Origin: Pseudomonas baetica
Lineage (GTDB): Bacteria > Pseudomonadota > Gammaproteobacteria > Pseudomonadales > Pseudomonadaceae
Assembly (NCBI RefSeq): GCF_002813455.1
Contig: NZ_PHHE01000001.1
Span: forward strand, 1,984,001-2,048,000
Length of the DNA stretch: 64,000 nt
Direction: 5' to 3'
Every line of letters begins with the position of its first letter. Positions within the stretch are counted from its first letter, which is position 1. The notes beneath the pieces were generated by a model. It made no database searches. It was given only the letters and a program-made list of their open reading frames with translations, and was not told the DNA's origin. The position numbers and the translations under genes are program-made. Below are positions 1 through 11,082 of the stretch, in pieces.

Positions 1-712
1 CCGTGAAGCGAAATTCCAGTTTGTTGTCCAGCCGCCTCGCCTTGTCCAGATACGCGCGGTCGACTTCGTAGCAAACGGTGATGGGTTCTGGCAAGCCAGG
101 ATGTGGAGGCTGCGGTGCCAGGCTTTCGTCCACTGTGAAATGGATTGTTTCGCCGTTGCATTTGAGGGTAATGACGTCATGGGCCCGGCAATACGGGTAG
201 GAAAAGCACACCGTTGCCTTGACGAAATCCGCGCCCACACCATTGGTGAGTTCGGGCGAAAGAACCATTATGAGTTCGGAGTGGCCATCGGGAACGGTCA
301 GCCGATCCTTCAGGGCGGGACGGAAGCGGTTGAACAGCACTTTGAGCGGTGGTTCCGAGGTGGCGATGTTCGCGCTGTTGCGCTCGATTGTGTAGATCAC
401 CTCGTTGATTCTGGCGTGATCCAGACGACCGTTGGGCAGGCGCATCCAAATGACGGCATCCGGATCCACGACCGTGAAGAAGCTTAAAAAAGCGACCTCC
501 CCAACCAGCCATAGAAATACAACGTCACCGCGATTCAGCGTGCCGCTGGTGGGTGGATCAATGCGGACATGGGCGCCCAAACCATCGGTGATCAGTTGGG
601 AGACCGTCAACGAGACGCCGATGTCCGCGCCCTTGACTCGTTCGGTTTGGCCCAATATCTGTGGCGGGTACAGTCTTAAGAGGGTGATGTCAGTCGAGGA
701 CGAGGTCGTCAT
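1..712 (-). CDS. Unrecognised protein, N-terminal part, runs off the left edge
   Basis: The minus strand is open from an ATG at 712 to base 1 with no stop, so only the first 237 codons are present. AGGAG lies 8 bases upstream of the ATG. The product begins MTTSSSTDITLLRLYPPQIL and has no signal peptide or membrane segment in the visible part. It alternates short hydrophobic strands with Gly, Pro and Asp turns, as expected for stacked beta-sandwich (Ig-like) modules. I do not recognise a named family. A long perfect palindrome sits 62 bases upstream. The gene lies downstream of ugd, separated from it by a REPIN, so it is probably a separate transcription unit. Function unknown. Confidence 0.7.
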   Translation of the reverse strand, partial: MTTSSSTDITLLRLYPPQILGQTERVKGADIGVSLTVSQLITDGLGAHVRIDPPTSGTLNRGDVVFLWLVGEVAFLSFFTVVDPDAVIWMRLPNGRLDHARINEVIYTIERNSANIATSEPPLKVLFNRFRPALKDRLTVPDGHSELIMVLSPELTNGVGADFVKATVCFSYPYCRAHDVITLKCNGETIHFTVDESLAPQPPHPGLPEPITVCYEVDRAYLDKARRLDNKLEFRFT

Positions 713-773
713 GAAGGGAGCTCCTGCGTAGTGGAACGGGCAAGGGCTATCAGAGCGCTATAAGGCGATTTGC

Positions 774-797
774 GCACCTGTCAGATCTGACAGGTGC
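774..797. promoter_or_regulatory. 24-bp perfect palindrome upstream of the edge gene
   Basis: The 24 bases are a perfect inverted repeat with core CTGTCAGATCTGACAG and no spacer. It sits 62-85 bases upstream of the start at 712 and has no T-run. This fits an operator for a dimeric regulator better than a terminator. The regulator cannot be named. Confidence 0.5.
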
Positions 798-865
798 AGA
801 TGCTTATCCGACGAATGGTGCAGGCAACGCCGCTCAGGCGTGAGGCCACTGTGATCGAAAACCGT

Positions 866-948
866 GTAGGCGCTGCCGCAGGCTGCGATCTTTTGATCTT
901 GCTTTTTAAAGGCAATGTCAAAAGATCGCAGCCTGCGGCAGCTCCTAC
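866..948. repeat. REPIN (inverted REP doublet)
   Basis: Two inverted copies of a REP sequence with core GCTGCCGCAGGCTGCGATC face each other around a short A/T-rich centre. The right arm recurs alone at 13522-13548. It fills the gap between ugd and the edge gene. Confidence 0.85.
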
Positions 949-958
949 ATAGGGATCG

Positions 959-2338
959 TCAGGCGACGTCAGACGCGTGCGGCCACTGTTGCAGCGGGAT
1001 CGGCAGTTTGCGTGATTCGCCGCGCCCCATCGGGAAGTACTGGAAGCCTTTGCGCGCCAAACGTTCGGCGTCGTACAGGTTGCGACCGTCGAAGATCACC
1101 GGGGTGTTGAGGCGTTGCTTGATCAGGTCGAAGTCCGGTGCCTTGAACTGCTGCCATTCGGTGCAGATGATCAAGGCGTCGGCGCCGGGCAGTACCGATT
1201 CCGGGGTGCCCATCAGCATCAGTTTCGATTCGTCCGGGTAGAGGTTCTGGGTTTCCTGCATGGCTTCCGGGTCGAATGCGCGCACGCTGGCGCCGGCGGC
1301 CCACAACTCTTCCAGCAGCACCCGGCTTGGCGCGTCGCGCATGTCGTCGGTGTTCGGTTTGAACGCCAGGCCCCATAGGGCGAAAGTCTTGCCGCGCAGG
1401 TCACCCTTGTAGAACGCGTTGATGCGCTCGAACAGCTTGTGTTTCTGCCGTTGGTTGATCGCCTCGACGGCTTGCAGCAAGTCGCTGGAGCAATGCGCCT
1501 CTTCGGCGCTGTGGATCAAGGCGCGCATGTCTTTGGGGAAGCACGAGCCGCCATAACCGCAGCCCGGATAGATGAAGTGATAACCGATGCGTGAGTCGGC
1601 ACCGATGCCCTGACGCACCGATTCGATGTCGGCGCCCAGGTGTTCGACCAGTTCGGCAATCTGGTTGATGAAGCTGATTTTGGTCGCCAGCATGCAGTTG
1701 GCCGCGTATTTGGTCAGCTCGGCACTGCGCAGGTCCATGAACATGATGCGGTCGTGGTTGCGGTTGAACGGCGAATACAGGTCGCGCATCACGTCGCGCA
1801 CCTCATCACCCTCGCAGCCGATGACGATGCGATCCGGACGGCGGCAGTCGGCGACGGCCGAGCCTTCCTTGAGAAACTCCGGGTTGGAGACGATATCGAA
1901 CTGCAGCAACCGGCCGACCTTGATCAAGGCCTTTTCGATGTGCGTGCGCAGGGTGTCGCCGGTGCCCACCGGCACCGTGGATTTCTCCACGATAATCAGC
2001 GGCTGCTCACGATGCCGGGCAATGGCGTCACCGACAGAGAGCACGTAACGCAGATCCGCCGAACCATCCTCCCGGGACGGCGTGCCCACCGCAATAAACG
2101 CCACCCGACCGTGCTGCACGGCGTGTTGTTCATCGGTGGTGAATTGCAGGCGCTTCGAATCAAGACCCTCACGCACCAGGCTGGCCAACCCCGGTTCGAA
2201 GATGCTGACATGGCCTTGCTGGAGTAGATCGACCTTCTTCTGGTCGACATCCATGCACAGCACGTCATGCCCGACTTCGGCCAACACAGCCGCCTGCACC
2301 AGGCCGACATAACCGCTACCAAAGACTGTGATTTTCAT
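959..2338 (-). CDS. ugd: UDP-glucose 6-dehydrogenase
   Basis: 459 aa. It oxidises UDP-glucose to UDP-glucuronate with two NAD+, supplying the precursor of the Ara4N pathway in the cytoplasm. The N-terminal Rossmann motif GSGYVG (7-12) binds NAD. The substrate-binding stretch [11 protein letters not shown] starts near 151. The catalytic cysteine is C266 in GGSCFPKD. Length matches the family. The ATG at 2338 overlaps the arnF stop by 4 bases, so ugd is the last, translationally coupled gene of the arn operon. The frame stays open upstream to 2632, but that stretch is antisense-like and lies over arnF. I am confident in both function and start. Confidence 0.96.
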   Translation of the reverse strand: MKITVFGSGYVGLVQAAVLAEVGHDVLCMDVDQKKVDLLQQGHVSIFEPGLASLVREGLDSKRLQFTTDEQHAVQHGRVAFIAVGTPSREDGSADLRYVLSVGDAIARHREQPLIIVEKSTVPVGTGDTLRTHIEKALIKVGRLLQFDIVSNPEFLKEGSAVADCRRPDRIVIGCEGDEVRDVMRDLYSPFNRNHDRIMFMDLRSAELTKYAANCMLATKISFINQIAELVEHLGADIESVRQGIGADSRIGYHFIYPGCGYGGSCFPKDMRALIHSAEEAHCSSDLLQAVEAINQRQKHKLFERINAFYKGDLRGKTFALWGLAFKPNTDDMRDAPSRVLLEELWAAGASVRAFDPEAMQETQNLYPDESKLMLMGTPESVLPGADALIICTEWQQFKAPDFDLIKQRLNTPVIFDGRNLYDAERLARKGFQYFPMGRGESRKLPIPLQQWPHASDVA

Positions 2339-2739
2339 GGAGCTCTCCTGAGTTCGGGCGCACGAGCCGGACGCGTGTTGATAGTGATGACCCCAAGCAT
2401 GACCAGCGCCACGCCCAGTGATTGAGTGAAACTGAAGGATTCGTTGAACAGCGGCAGACTGGCCGCGAGCAGGTACACCAGCGCATAGCTGATGCTCAGC
2501 AGCGAATAGGCGCGGCCCAGCGGCAGGTCGCGCAGGGCGGCGAGCCAGCAAAGCATCGACAGCGCGTAGGCGAGAATCGCCGCGACGACGACCGCCAATG
2601 CGCGCAAGTCGATGCTGTCGATCGCCAGCCACTGCTCGGGCGTCGGCAAACGGGTCATGCTCCAGCGCATGCCCAGTTGCGCAGCGCTGACCAACGCCAC
2701 GCTGCCGAGCGCGAAAGTAATGCCACGACGCCGGTTCAT
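2335..2739 (-). CDS. arnF: Ara4N-phosphoundecaprenol flippase subunit ArnF
   Basis: 134 aa, four predicted membrane helices, of the EamA/small multidrug resistance fold. With ArnE it forms the inner-membrane flippase that moves undecaprenyl-phosphate-Ara4N to the periplasmic face. The start [13 protein letters not shown] (2739) overlaps the arnE stop by 4 bases, and its own stop overlaps the ugd start. The frame extends further upstream, but the overlap arrangement and the membrane start favour 2739. The position between arnE and ugd settles the family, which is weakly conserved in sequence. Confidence 0.9.
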   Translation of the reverse strand: MNRRRGITFALGSVALVSAAQLGMRWSMTRLPTPEQWLAIDSIDLRALAVVVAAILAYALSMLCWLAALRDLPLGRAYSLLSISYALVYLLAASLPLFNESFSFTQSLGVALVMLGVITINTRPARAPELRRAP

Positions 2740-3080
2740 GTCTGTTGCCCCAGCAAAGCCACGCCGCCGATCACCAGTGCCACGCCCAGCCAATGCTGAC
2801 GGTCGATGGGTTCACGGAAGACGAAACGGGCGATCAAGGTGATCAGCACAAAGTTGAGGCTGAGCATCGGGTAGGCGATGCCGACGGGCAGGCGCTGCAG
2901 CACCAGCAGCCAGACCAACAGCCCCAAGCCGAGGGCCAGCAACGCCAGCCACAACCACGGCGAACGCAGTTTTTCAGCCCGGGACGACTCGACACCGCGC
3001 CAACGCTCCACGGCGTATTTCTGCGCGACTTGGCCCAGGCACGTCAGCAGGCAGGCGACCAACAGCAGCAACAGACTCAT
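2736..3080 (-). CDS. arnE: Ara4N-phosphoundecaprenol flippase subunit ArnE
   Basis: 114 aa, four hydrophobic helices from residue 3 on, with the typical ArnE beginning [20 protein letters not shown]. It is the partner of ArnF in flipping the lipid-linked aminoarabinose across the inner membrane. It starts 4 bases inside the end of arnT (3077-3080) and ends 4 bases inside arnF. Length and position are as in other Pseudomonas arn operons. Confidence 0.92.
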   Translation of the reverse strand: MSLLLLLVACLLTCLGQVAQKYAVERWRGVESSRAEKLRSPWLWLALLALGLGLLVWLLVLQRLPVGIAYPMLSLNFVLITLIARFVFREPIDRQHWLGVALVIGGVALLGQQT

Positions 3081-4729
3081 GACGCCTCCTTGGGAAGAAT
3101 CATGATCACCAGATTGCCCTGCTCAAAGCGGACGCCGTCCTTTGGCAGTCTGTCGATTTCGTCCAGTTCGTCCTGCCCCTTGACGCGCATCACCACGCCG
3201 ACCGAACCGCTGCGGCGGGCCTCACGCATCCACTGTTGCACTTGGTCGGAATCGACCCGTTGTTGAATGCCGTCAGGATAGGCAAGGCCATATTTCAATT
3301 CGCCTATCGTGTTGTACAGCGCGACCTCTGGCCGTTGCAGGCGCCAGGCGAGGGCCGAAGCCGCGCCCAGGTCGTTACTCAGCAAGTGCGTGGTCTGCGC
3401 CAGCTCCTTGACGTGATGGCTAATGAACTGGTCAGGCATCTTGTTGGCGACCACCGATTTGGGCAGCGCTGCCGGGAGGACGCCGACCAGCAGAAGGCTG
3501 CCCAGCGCTGGCGCCGCCCAGCATTGCAACGGTAGAAAGGCTTGCATCAGGTTGGCGATGACCCAGCCGATCAGGCCGATGAACAGCAGCACCAGGCTGT
3601 GCAGTTCGTGGTCGTAGAGTGGTTTTTTCAGTTGCAGATACACCAGCGCGATCAGCGTCACCAAACCCAGCAACACGTTCAGCAAGCCGTTGATACTCAA
3701 TGCCCGGCCTTGCTCAAGACGCAAGCGTTCGGCCAGCGCGTTACCCAGCAACAACGCCATCGGCAGCAGGCACGGCAGGATGTAAGTCGGCAGCTTGCCG
3801 TTGCTCAGGCTGAAAAACAGCAGCGGCATCAGCAGCCACAGCAGCAGAAACACAACGTGCGGTTGAGCGCGGGTCTGCCACGCCTGCTTGAACGCGGTCG
3901 GCAACAGGCCAACCCACGGCAGACTGAACGCCACCAGCAATGGCAGATAAAACCACCACGGCGCGTCGTGCTGGGCGTCGTCACCGGCAAAGCGGCGAAT
4001 GTGCTCGTGCCAGAAGAAGAACCGCCAGTAGTCCGGTTCTTGCGCATGCACCGCCAACACCCATGGCAGGCTGACGCTAATCGCGATGGCAATCGCCAAA
4101 GGGCCAAACAGCAGCAGTTCACGCCAGCGTTTTTGCCAGAGCATCCACGGCAATGCGATCAACACCGGCAGCAGCCAGGCAAGAAAGCCCTTGGTCATGA
4201 AACCCATGCCGCAGGCCAGTCCGAGCAGCGCCCACGCTGCCATGCGTTTGCCGCGGGTGCGGCTGTCGACGGCAAACCACAGCGCCACCAGGCTCAGGTT
4301 GACCCAGAAGGTGAATTGCGGATCGAGATTGGCGTAACCCGCCTGACCGGCCACGATGGTGAAGCTCATGTAGAGCAGGGCGCAGGCAAAGCTTTTGCGC
4401 GGCTCGTTCCACAAACGCCGGGCGATCAGGAAGCACAGCATCACGCTCAGTCCGGTACTCAATGCCGAAGCGAAACGCACGCCGAACAGGTTCTGCCCGA
4501 ACAGCTCTTGGCCCAGCGCGATCATCCAGTAACCGGCAATCGGCTTCTCGAAATAGCGCAGGCTCATGAAGTGCGGCGACACCCAGTTGTCGCTCAGCAG
4601 CATGTTCTGGCTGATCTGTGCGTAGCGGGTTTCGTCGGGAATCCACAAGCCATGGCTGCCGAGCGGCAGCAAGTAAGCCAGCAGGCAGATACCCAACAAC
4701 AGCAGCGGCAATGCCCAGCGTTTAGTCAT
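3077..4729 (-). CDS. arnT: Undecaprenyl phosphate-alpha-L-Ara4N transferase ArnT
   Basis: 550 aa integral membrane GT-C glycosyltransferase. It moves Ara4N from undecaprenyl phosphate to the lipid A phosphates at the periplasmic side of the inner membrane, lowering the negative charge that polymyxins bind. After the first helix (about 5-25) comes the conserved loop around [14 protein letters not shown] (about 35-48), followed by about a dozen membrane helices and a soluble C-terminal domain. The start [12 protein letters not shown] (4729) overlaps the arnD stop by 4 bases. Seven extra in-frame residues upstream are unlikely to be used. Confidence 0.96.
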   Translation of the reverse strand: MTKRWALPLLLLGICLLAYLLPLGSHGLWIPDETRYAQISQNMLLSDNWVSPHFMSLRYFEKPIAGYWMIALGQELFGQNLFGVRFASALSTGLSVMLCFLIARRLWNEPRKSFACALLYMSFTIVAGQAGYANLDPQFTFWVNLSLVALWFAVDSRTRGKRMAAWALLGLACGMGFMTKGFLAWLLPVLIALPWMLWQKRWRELLLFGPLAIAIAISVSLPWVLAVHAQEPDYWRFFFWHEHIRRFAGDDAQHDAPWWFYLPLLVAFSLPWVGLLPTAFKQAWQTRAQPHVVFLLLWLLMPLLFFSLSNGKLPTYILPCLLPMALLLGNALAERLRLEQGRALSINGLLNVLLGLVTLIALVYLQLKKPLYDHELHSLVLLFIGLIGWVIANLMQAFLPLQCWAAPALGSLLLVGVLPAALPKSVVANKMPDQFISHHVKELAQTTHLLSNDLGAASALAWRLQRPEVALYNTIGELKYGLAYPDGIQQRVDSDQVQQWMREARRSGSVGVVMRVKGQDELDEIDRLPKDGVRFEQGNLVIMILPKEAS

Positions 4730-5610
4730 GCGCCTTGCACTCCCAGCCAACCTTCTCGGCCATCGAGCGCGCCGCGTTGTACGCGACCCACGGGCAAGGT
4801 GTTGAAGAACTCGGGCAACAAGTCGCCCAGCGGTGTGAAATCAATATTTTGCTGGCGCGCAGCGGCCAGCAATTGACGAAAGTCCTCAGCCATCAGAATC
4901 CCTTCCACTTCGGCATGAATGGTGTAGACGTTGAGTTGCTGCGGGCGAAAGTGGTCGAGGATGAAGGCGTTGAAGTCCCGCGCCGCGACGATGGGGCCGA
5001 CGACTTCGTCGAAGGTCGGCAGATCCACCGGAATCTGCGGCGTGCCCGGCGTGCCGTCGGCCAACAGCGGACGGAACAGCCGCGAGCCCCGGCAGTCGCT
5101 GTTGTAGCGAAAGCCAAAAGCTTGCTTGGCCTCGATCACACGCTCGTCGGCACGCCAACCGGCGGCGGCCGAGCATTCGACGTTGGCACCGAGAATGTCG
5201 CTTAAGGTGTCGACGCCCTGACGGATCTGCTCGATCAGTTGCGCATCACTCCAGCGCCCGGCATTGGCCTGCCAGCCGTGGTGATCCCAGGCATGCAGGC
5301 CCACCTCATGACCGGCGTCCCGGGCCTGACGCATCAGGTGCCCGAGTTCGCGGCCAATCGGCTTGCCGGGCCACGCGGTGCCGGCCAGCAGAATGTCCCA
5401 GCCATACAGGCCGGCCGCATTGGAACGGAGCATCTTCCAGAGGAACTGCGGGCGAATCAGGCGCCACAGATGCCGGCCCATGTTGTCGGGGCCGACACTG
5501 AAGAAGAACGTCGCTTTGATCTGCGCTTCATCAAGGATTTCCAGCAGGCGCGGCACACCTTCACGGGTGCCGCGAAAGGTGTCGACGTCGATGCGTAGGC
5601 CGGCCTGCAT
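4726..5610 (-). CDS. arnD: 4-deoxy-4-formamido-L-arabinose-phosphoundecaprenol deformylase
   Basis: 294 aa polysaccharide-deacetylase (NodB) fold. It removes the formyl group from undecaprenyl-phosphate-Ara4FN, the step that commits the sugar to transfer. The metal-site aspartate region [11 protein letters not shown] is at the N-terminus, and the second motif [13 protein letters not shown] carries the histidines. It starts 1 base inside the arnA stop and overlaps arnT by 4 bases. Length and motifs are typical. Confidence 0.96.
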   Translation of the reverse strand: MQAGLRIDVDTFRGTREGVPRLLEILDEAQIKATFFFSVGPDNMGRHLWRLIRPQFLWKMLRSNAAGLYGWDILLAGTAWPGKPIGRELGHLMRQARDAGHEVGLHAWDHHGWQANAGRWSDAQLIEQIRQGVDTLSDILGANVECSAAAGWRADERVIEAKQAFGFRYNSDCRGSRLFRPLLADGTPGTPQIPVDLPTFDEVVGPIVAARDFNAFILDHFRPQQLNVYTIHAEVEGILMAEDFRQLLAAARQQNIDFTPLGDLLPEFFNTLPVGRVQRGALDGREGWLGVQGA

Positions 5611-7616
5611 TAGCCAGCCTCTTTGTTAGAAAGCTCCGCGAGTTCGAGCATTGCCTCGCGCAAGAAGAAATCCAGGGTATTGCCGATGGTCTCGCGCATC
5701 TCAACGGTTGGCGTCCAGTCCAGCAGGCGTTTGGCGTTGGCGATGTTGGGTTTGCGGTGCTCGACGTCCTGGTAACCGGCACCGTAGAACGCCTTGCTTT
5801 CGACGTCGCGAAAACCGGCGAACGGCGGGAAGTTGTGGCGCAACGGATGCGCTTCGAACTGGCGCAGCAGTTCTTCGCCCAACTGACGAATGCTGGCTTC
5901 GTTGTCCGGGTTGCCGATATTGATGATCTGGCCGTTGCAGACGTCGTTGTCGTTATCGATGATCCGCGCCAAGGCTTCGACGCCGTCGGCGATGTCGGTG
6001 AAGCAGCGTTTCTGCTCACCACCGTCGAACAGGCGGATCGGCGTGCCTTCCACCAGGTTGAGGATCAGTTGCGTGATCGCGCGGGAGCTACCGATACGCG
6101 CCGAATCCAGACGATCAAGGCGCGGGCCCATCCAGTTGAAGGGGCGGAACAGGGTGAACTTCAGGCCCTTGGCGCCATAAGCCCAGATCACCCGGTCGAG
6201 CAACTGCTTGGACACCGAGTAGATCCAGCGCTGCTTGTTGATCGGGCCGACGATCAGGTTGGAGGTGTCTTCGTCGAAGTGCTTGTCCTGGCACATGCCA
6301 TAGACTTCGGAGGTCGACGGGAAGATCACGCGCTTGTTGTACTTGACGCAGTAGCGCACCAGTTTCAGGTTTTCTTCGAAGTCGAGTTCGAACACCCGCA
6401 GCGGATTGCGCGTGTACTCGATCGGCGTGGCGATGGCCACCAGTGGCAGCACCACGTCGCACTTCTTGATGTGGTACTCGATCCACTCGGAGTGAATGCT
6501 GATGTCGCCTTCCACATAGTGGAAGTGCGGATGGCTGCGCAGACGGTCGATGGCGTCGGAACCGATGTCCAGGCCATAGACTTCATAGCGGTCATCACGC
6601 AGCAGGCGCTCTGACAAGTGATTGCCAATAAAGCCGTTGACGCCGAGGATCAGCACGCGAGTACGCCGTGGCGCCCGGCCTGATTCGGCACCGCGCAGCA
6701 GCGAACCGTCGACTAGCCCCAACTCGTTGGCCAATTGCGGGCCGCTGAGGAACAGACCGTTGTCGTTGCGCTGACCCGACAAAATCACCAGCGAATCTTC
6801 GCCGCAGGCAATGCGCAGCGGATCGACGCTGATCACCCGGCCCGGGGCCTGGCCGTCGTTGCCCTTGACGACTTCGGCACTCCAGACGATCAACTTGTGT
6901 TCGCCCACGGCGCAGAAGGCACCCGGATAGGGTTGGGTCACGGCGCGAATCAGATTGAACAGTTGCTCGGCCGGTTTCGCCCAGAGCAGTTTGCCGTCCG
7001 CCGGGGTGCGACGGCCGAACACTGTGGCTTTCGATTCGTCTTGCGGAGTTTCACTGACGTTGCCTTGCAGCATGGCGGGCAGTGCGTCACGCAACAGGTC
7101 GCTGGCGGCGATGCGCAGCTTGGTGTGCAGACTCAGCGCAGTGTCACTGCGATCGATGGCCACGCGTTGCTGGGCGACGATGGCGCCGGTATCGGCACGT
7201 TTGACCATGCGGTGCAGGGTCACGCCGGTTTCGCTTTCACCGTTGACCAGCACCCAGTTCGCCGGGGCCCGGCCACGGTAGCGCGGCAACAACGAACCGT
7301 GCAGGTTGAACGCGCCTTTTTTGGCGAGGGCCAGCAACGGCTCGCTCAGCAGGTTGCGGTAGTAAAACGAGAACATGTATTCAGGGTCGAGTTTGGCAAT
7401 GCGCTCGATCCACAACGGGTGGTTGACGTCTTCCGGGGCGTGCACCGGAATGCCTTTGTTGGCGCACAGTTGCGCAACCGAGCTGTAGAAAGTGTTTTCT
7501 TTCGGGTCATCGGCGTGAGTGAGCACGGCTGCAATGTCATAGCCACTGTCGAGCAGGGCCTGAATGCCGGCGCAGCCAATATCGTGGTAAGCGAAGACAA
7601 CAGTTTTTGCACTCAT
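5610..7616 (-). CDS. arnA: Bifunctional UDP-glucuronate decarboxylase / UDP-Ara4N formyltransferase
   Basis: 668 aa fusion. Residues 1 to about 300 are the formyltransferase, with the catalytic set N104 and H106 in [12 protein letters not shown] and D142. From about 316 to the end is the NAD-dependent short-chain dehydrogenase that decarboxylates UDP-glucuronate, with the nucleotide motif [10 protein letters not shown] and the Ser-Tyr-Lys catalytic pattern. The two halves act at separate steps of the same pathway, before and after ArnB. The gene overlaps arnC by 4 bases and arnD by 1. No break or missing residue was seen. Confidence 0.97.
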   Translation of the reverse strand: MSAKTVVFAYHDIGCAGIQALLDSGYDIAAVLTHADDPKENTFYSSVAQLCANKGIPVHAPEDVNHPLWIERIAKLDPEYMFSFYYRNLLSEPLLALAKKGAFNLHGSLLPRYRGRAPANWVLVNGESETGVTLHRMVKRADTGAIVAQQRVAIDRSDTALSLHTKLRIAASDLLRDALPAMLQGNVSETPQDESKATVFGRRTPADGKLLWAKPAEQLFNLIRAVTQPYPGAFCAVGEHKLIVWSAEVVKGNDGQAPGRVISVDPLRIACGEDSLVILSGQRNDNGLFLSGPQLANELGLVDGSLLRGAESGRAPRRTRVLILGVNGFIGNHLSERLLRDDRYEVYGLDIGSDAIDRLRSHPHFHYVEGDISIHSEWIEYHIKKCDVVLPLVAIATPIEYTRNPLRVFELDFEENLKLVRYCVKYNKRVIFPSTSEVYGMCQDKHFDEDTSNLIVGPINKQRWIYSVSKQLLDRVIWAYGAKGLKFTLFRPFNWMGPRLDRLDSARIGSSRAITQLILNLVEGTPIRLFDGGEQKRCFTDIADGVEALARIIDNDNDVCNGQIINIGNPDNEASIRQLGEELLRQFEAHPLRHNFPPFAGFRDVESKAFYGAGYQDVEHRKPNIANAKRLLDWTPTVEMRETIGNTLDFFLREAMLELAELSNKEAG

Positions 7617-8638
7617 GAGAGAACCTGACCGGTAGTAGAAGTAGAAGAAGAGAGGCCATCAACAATGACCGCAGGCGCCGGGGTCACGGCGTGGCTGCGC
7701 AAGACTTTTTCAATGAAGAAACGCGGGCGGGCGCGCACGTCGCTGTACATGCGGCCCAGGTATTCGCCGAGCAGGCCCATGCCGATGAACTGCCCGCCGG
7801 TGAACACGAACAGCACGGCGAACAACACGAACATGCCGTCGCCGGCCCAGCCGGAACCGAAAGCCAGGCGCATCAGGATCAGCGCGAAGGCAAACAGCAG
7901 GCCGAGCCCGGCCATGGTGAAACCGACGATGCTTAGCAAGCGCAGCGGGGTGGTGGTCATGCAGGTGATCAAGTCGAACATCAGGTTGATCAGGCGCATC
8001 GGGCTGTACTTCGAATCACCGTGTTCTCGTTCGGCGTGGGCGACCACGATTTCGGTGGTGTGGCGGGCGAAGCTGTTGGCCAGGATCGGGATGAACGTAC
8101 TGCGTTCGCGGCAGGCGAGCATCGCGTCAATGATGGTGCGGCGGTAAGCGCGCAGCATGCAGCCGTAGTCGCTCATGGCGACGCCGGTTGAGCGTTGCAC
8201 GGCGAGGTTGATCAGCTTCGACGGATAGCGGCGCAGGGCTGAATCCTGACGGTTGCCGCGCACGCTGCCGACCACGTCGTAACCCTTTTCGGCTTCGGCG
8301 ATCAGTCGCGGGATTTCTTCCGGCGGATTCTGCAAGTCGGCGTCGAGGGTAATCACCACGTCGCCTTTGCATTGCTCGAAACCGGCCATGATCGCCGCGT
8401 GCTGGCCGTAGTTGCGGTTAAGGATGACCGCCACAAACGGACTGTCTTCCCGGGTGGCGGCTTCTTCCAGCAGATGGGCGGAGTCGTCGCGACTGCCGTC
8501 ATCCACCAGGACGATTTCATAGTCATGACGCAGCAACCGGCAGGCCGCTTCGGTACGGCGCAGCAGTTCCGGCAGGCTTTCCTGTTCGTTGTAGACCGGG
8601 ATGACGATCGACACGCAGCGAATTGGGTAAGGTTTCAC
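7613..8638 (-). CDS. arnC: Undecaprenyl-phosphate Ara4FN transferase
   Basis: 341 aa family 2 glycosyltransferase. It attaches 4-formamido-arabinose from UDP to undecaprenyl phosphate on the cytoplasmic face. The GT-A domain begins with [13 protein letters not shown], and the metal-binding DXD is in [12 protein letters not shown]. Two membrane helices follow at about 235-300. It overlaps arnB and arnA by 4 bases each. Confidence 0.96.
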   Translation of the reverse strand: MKPYPIRCVSIVIPVYNEQESLPELLRRTEAACRLLRHDYEIVLVDDGSRDDSAHLLEEAATREDSPFVAVILNRNYGQHAAIMAGFEQCKGDVVITLDADLQNPPEEIPRLIAEAEKGYDVVGSVRGNRQDSALRRYPSKLINLAVQRSTGVAMSDYGCMLRAYRRTIIDAMLACRERSTFIPILANSFARHTTEIVVAHAEREHGDSKYSPMRLINLMFDLITCMTTTPLRLLSIVGFTMAGLGLLFAFALILMRLAFGSGWAGDGMFVLFAVLFVFTGGQFIGMGLLGEYLGRMYSDVRARPRFFIEKVLRSHAVTPAPAVIVDGLSSSTSTTGQVLS

Positions 8639-9783
8639 GGGCGTTTGTCCATAAGGGTGGCGATGGCGCCGACCACACGATCAAGGTCTTGATCGGTCAT
8701 GTCGGGGAACAACGGAATCGAGCACAGCCGCGCCGAGTTCCATTCGGTGTCGGGCAGATACAGATCAGGGTCACGCTGGCGATACCAGGTGTGCAGGTGA
8801 GTGGCGATGAAATGGATACCGGTGCCGATGCCCTGATCCTGCAAACCTTTCATGAAGGCGTCGCGGTCCATGCCGCAGCGTTCGCTGTCGATGCGCAGGA
8901 TGAACAGGTGCCAGGCGTGTTGCTGCGCGTAGTCGGGCAGGGCCAGTGGCTGCACCGGCAGGCCTTCGAGCTTTTGTAGATAAGCGCTGGCCAGCTCGGT
9001 GCGGCGGGCGTTGATCGCGTCGAGGCGTTCCAGTTGCACCAGCGCAGTCGCGGCGTTGATGTCGGCCAGGTTGTATTTGAAACCCGGCGCCATGACTTGT
9101 GCCTGCGGCTTGCGGCCTCCGGTCAGACGGTCGTAGGCGTCGACACCGAGGCCATGAAACTTGAGCATGCGCACGCGGCTGGCCAGGGCTTCGTTGTCGG
9201 TGACGAACATCGCGCCTTCGGCACAGGTCATGTTCTTGATGGCATGGAAAGAGAAAATCGCCGTGCCTTGTGAACCTATGTGGCGCCCCTTGTAGCGGGT
9301 GCCAGAGGCGTGGGCAGCGTCTTCGATCACCGCGATACCGTGCTTGTCGGCCAGGGCGTACAGCGGATCGAGATCGAATGCGGCACCGGCGTAATGCACC
9401 GGGATAATTGCTTTGGTGCGCGGGGTGATGGCCGCTTCGATGCGCGCCGCGTCGGTCATCAGGGTGTCGCGGTCGACGTCGACAAATACCGGTTTGGCGC
9501 CGAGCAGCGAGATCATGTTGGCGGTCGACACCCAGGTTTGCGACGGCGTGATGACTTCATCGCCGGGGCCGATGCCGAGGGCCAGTAATGTGATGTGCAT
9601 GCCGCCAGTGGCTGATGAAAGTGCTACGGCGTGGCGACAACCGACATAGTGGGCGAACTGTTCTTCAAGTGCCTGGCATTTAGCGCCGGTTGTTATCCAG
9701 CCGGAACGCAGTACTTGTTCGACGGCAGTTATTTCTTCGTCGCCGATACTCGGCCGGGAAAACGGCAGAAACGCTTGACTCAT
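8635..9783 (-). CDS. arnB: UDP-Ara4O aminotransferase
   Basis: 382 aa DegT/DnrJ-type PLP aminotransferase. It transfers the amino group of glutamate to UDP-4-keto-arabinose. The PLP lysine is K183 in SFHAIKNMT, with the cofactor aspartate region VIEDAAHA before it. The ATG at 9783 has GAGG 5 bases upstream. The frame is open for 46 more codons, but these have no family similarity. It is the first gene of the operon. The 354 bases upstream must hold the promoter. I looked for a PmrA-type box there and could not define one safely. Confidence 0.96.
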   Translation of the reverse strand: MSQAFLPFSRPSIGDEEITAVEQVLRSGWITTGAKCQALEEQFAHYVGCRHAVALSSATGGMHITLLALGIGPGDEVITPSQTWVSTANMISLLGAKPVFVDVDRDTLMTDAARIEAAITPRTKAIIPVHYAGAAFDLDPLYALADKHGIAVIEDAAHASGTRYKGRHIGSQGTAIFSFHAIKNMTCAEGAMFVTDNEALASRVRMLKFHGLGVDAYDRLTGGRKPQAQVMAPGFKYNLADINAATALVQLERLDAINARRTELASAYLQKLEGLPVQPLALPDYAQQHAWHLFILRIDSERCGMDRDAFMKGLQDQGIGTGIHFIATHLHTWYRQRDPDLYLPDTEWNSARLCSIPLFPDMTDQDLDRVVGAIATLMDKRP

Positions 9784-10137
9784 AAGAACCTCGAGGCGAC
9801 AGCCATCCTTCAGCCAATTGTCTGAAAAACATGTGATTTCAATGGTTTGGGATACCGGTCGGGGAATGCCTGATTGACTTTTGTTCCCACGAACGGCAGG
9901 GTTGCAGGCCTTTCGGGGCAACCTGTTGTCATTAAGGTTATGCCCGTTTTTGTGAAAGGAACATCAAAAAACGGTCGGCTATTCGTCTATCTGTAAGTCA
10001 TACAGCCGTCGTTCAGACTTCCTCCGTTTATCGGCGCTTTTAGTAGAAAAGTCTTACGGAAGAGTCGCTCTATATATAGTTTTCTTTGCACTTTTAGTTT
10101 GTTTCGTTGAACTGTTTTCTATTCAAGGCCGTTTCGT

Positions 10138-11076
10138 TTGATTGACTTGTCGAGTACTCCATCCTCACCGTCCAACACTAATCCACTGACGCTTTATCTG
10201 GCCCGACTGGCGCCCTCCAGCCAATTGACCATGCGCTACGTCTTGCAGGACGCCGCCGACCGTCTCGGTTTTGAAGATGTAGATATCGAGGAAATCCCCT
10301 GGCACGCCCTGCAACCCGAGGACGTGGTGGCATTGGTCGCCGCATTGCGCGCCGACGGTTATGCGCCGAATACCTCGTCGCTGTACGTCAACGCCGTGCG
10401 CGGCGTGATGAACGAAGCCTGGCGCATGAGCCTGATCAGTCAGGATCACCTGTTGAAGATGCGCTCGGTAAAAGGCATCGCCGGCACGCGCCTGTCGCAG
10501 GGGCGCAATCTCAAACGCACACTGATTCACGAATTGATGGAAGTCTGCGCTGCCGATCCACGCCCGCAGGGTCTGCGCGACGCTGCGGTCATCGCGTTGC
10601 TGTACGGCACCGGCATGCGCAAATCCGAGTCGGTGGATCTGGACCTCAATCAGGTCGACTTCACGGAGCGCAGCCTTACCGTGACCGGCAAAGGCAACAA
10701 GCAACTGATCAAATACGCACCGGCCTGGGCATTCGCCAAGCTCGATGCGTGGCTGAAGTTGCGCCGCTCGCAACTCAAGGAAGGCGAAAGCGACGATGCG
10801 TTTCTGTTCAATCGCATCCGCCGTGGCAGTCATATCACCCGTGAGCGCATCACCAAACACGCGATCTATTACATCGCCCGTCAGCGTGGCACGCAGGTCG
10901 GGGTAAAAATCATGCCCCACGATTTCCGCCGCTCGTTCATCACCCGGGTGATCGAAGAGCATGATCTGTCGATCGCGCAGAAACTTGCGCACCACAGCAA
11001 CATCCAGACCACCGCCAACTACGATGTGCGTGACGATAACGAGCGGCGGCGGGCGGTGGATCGCTTCGACTTGTAA
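10138..11076 (+). CDS. Orphan tyrosine recombinase / integrase
   Basis: 312 aa. The N-terminal SAM-like core-binding domain covers about 15-100 and the catalytic domain about 125-305. Active-site residues are visible: Arg in GTGMRKSES, His-x-x-Arg in MPHDFRRSF, His in LAHHSN and the Tyr nucleophile in TTANYDV. It resembles XerD-like integrases in length and layout. The start is TTG at 10138 with AAGG 9 bases upstream; the first downstream ATG (10228) would cut into the DNA-binding domain. No element with phage or transposon genes surrounds it, and it sits divergently beside arnB. Its target site is unknown. Confidence 0.85.
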   Translation: MIDLSSTPSSPSNTNPLTLYLARLAPSSQLTMRYVLQDAADRLGFEDVDIEEIPWHALQPEDVVALVAALRADGYAPNTSSLYVNAVRGVMNEAWRMSLISQDHLLKMRSVKGIAGTRLSQGRNLKRTLIHELMEVCAADPRPQGLRDAAVIALLYGTGMRKSESVDLDLNQVDFTERSLTVTGKGNKQLIKYAPAWAFAKLDAWLKLRRSQLKEGESDDAFLFNRIRRGSHITRERITKHAIYYIARQRGTQVGVKIMPHDFRRSFITRVIEEHDLSIAQKLAHHSNIQTTANYDVRDDNERRRAVDRFDL

Positions 11077-11082
11077 GTCGAG

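Noticed and set aside
3542..4876. 444-codon plus-strand open frame
   Set aside because: Antisense to arnT; the translation is Gln/His/Arg-rich low complexity typical of a shadow frame.
9784..10137. PmrA or PhoP box before arnB
   Set aside because: One CTTAAT-like half-site is present near 9930 on the minus strand, but no properly spaced second half; not enough to call.
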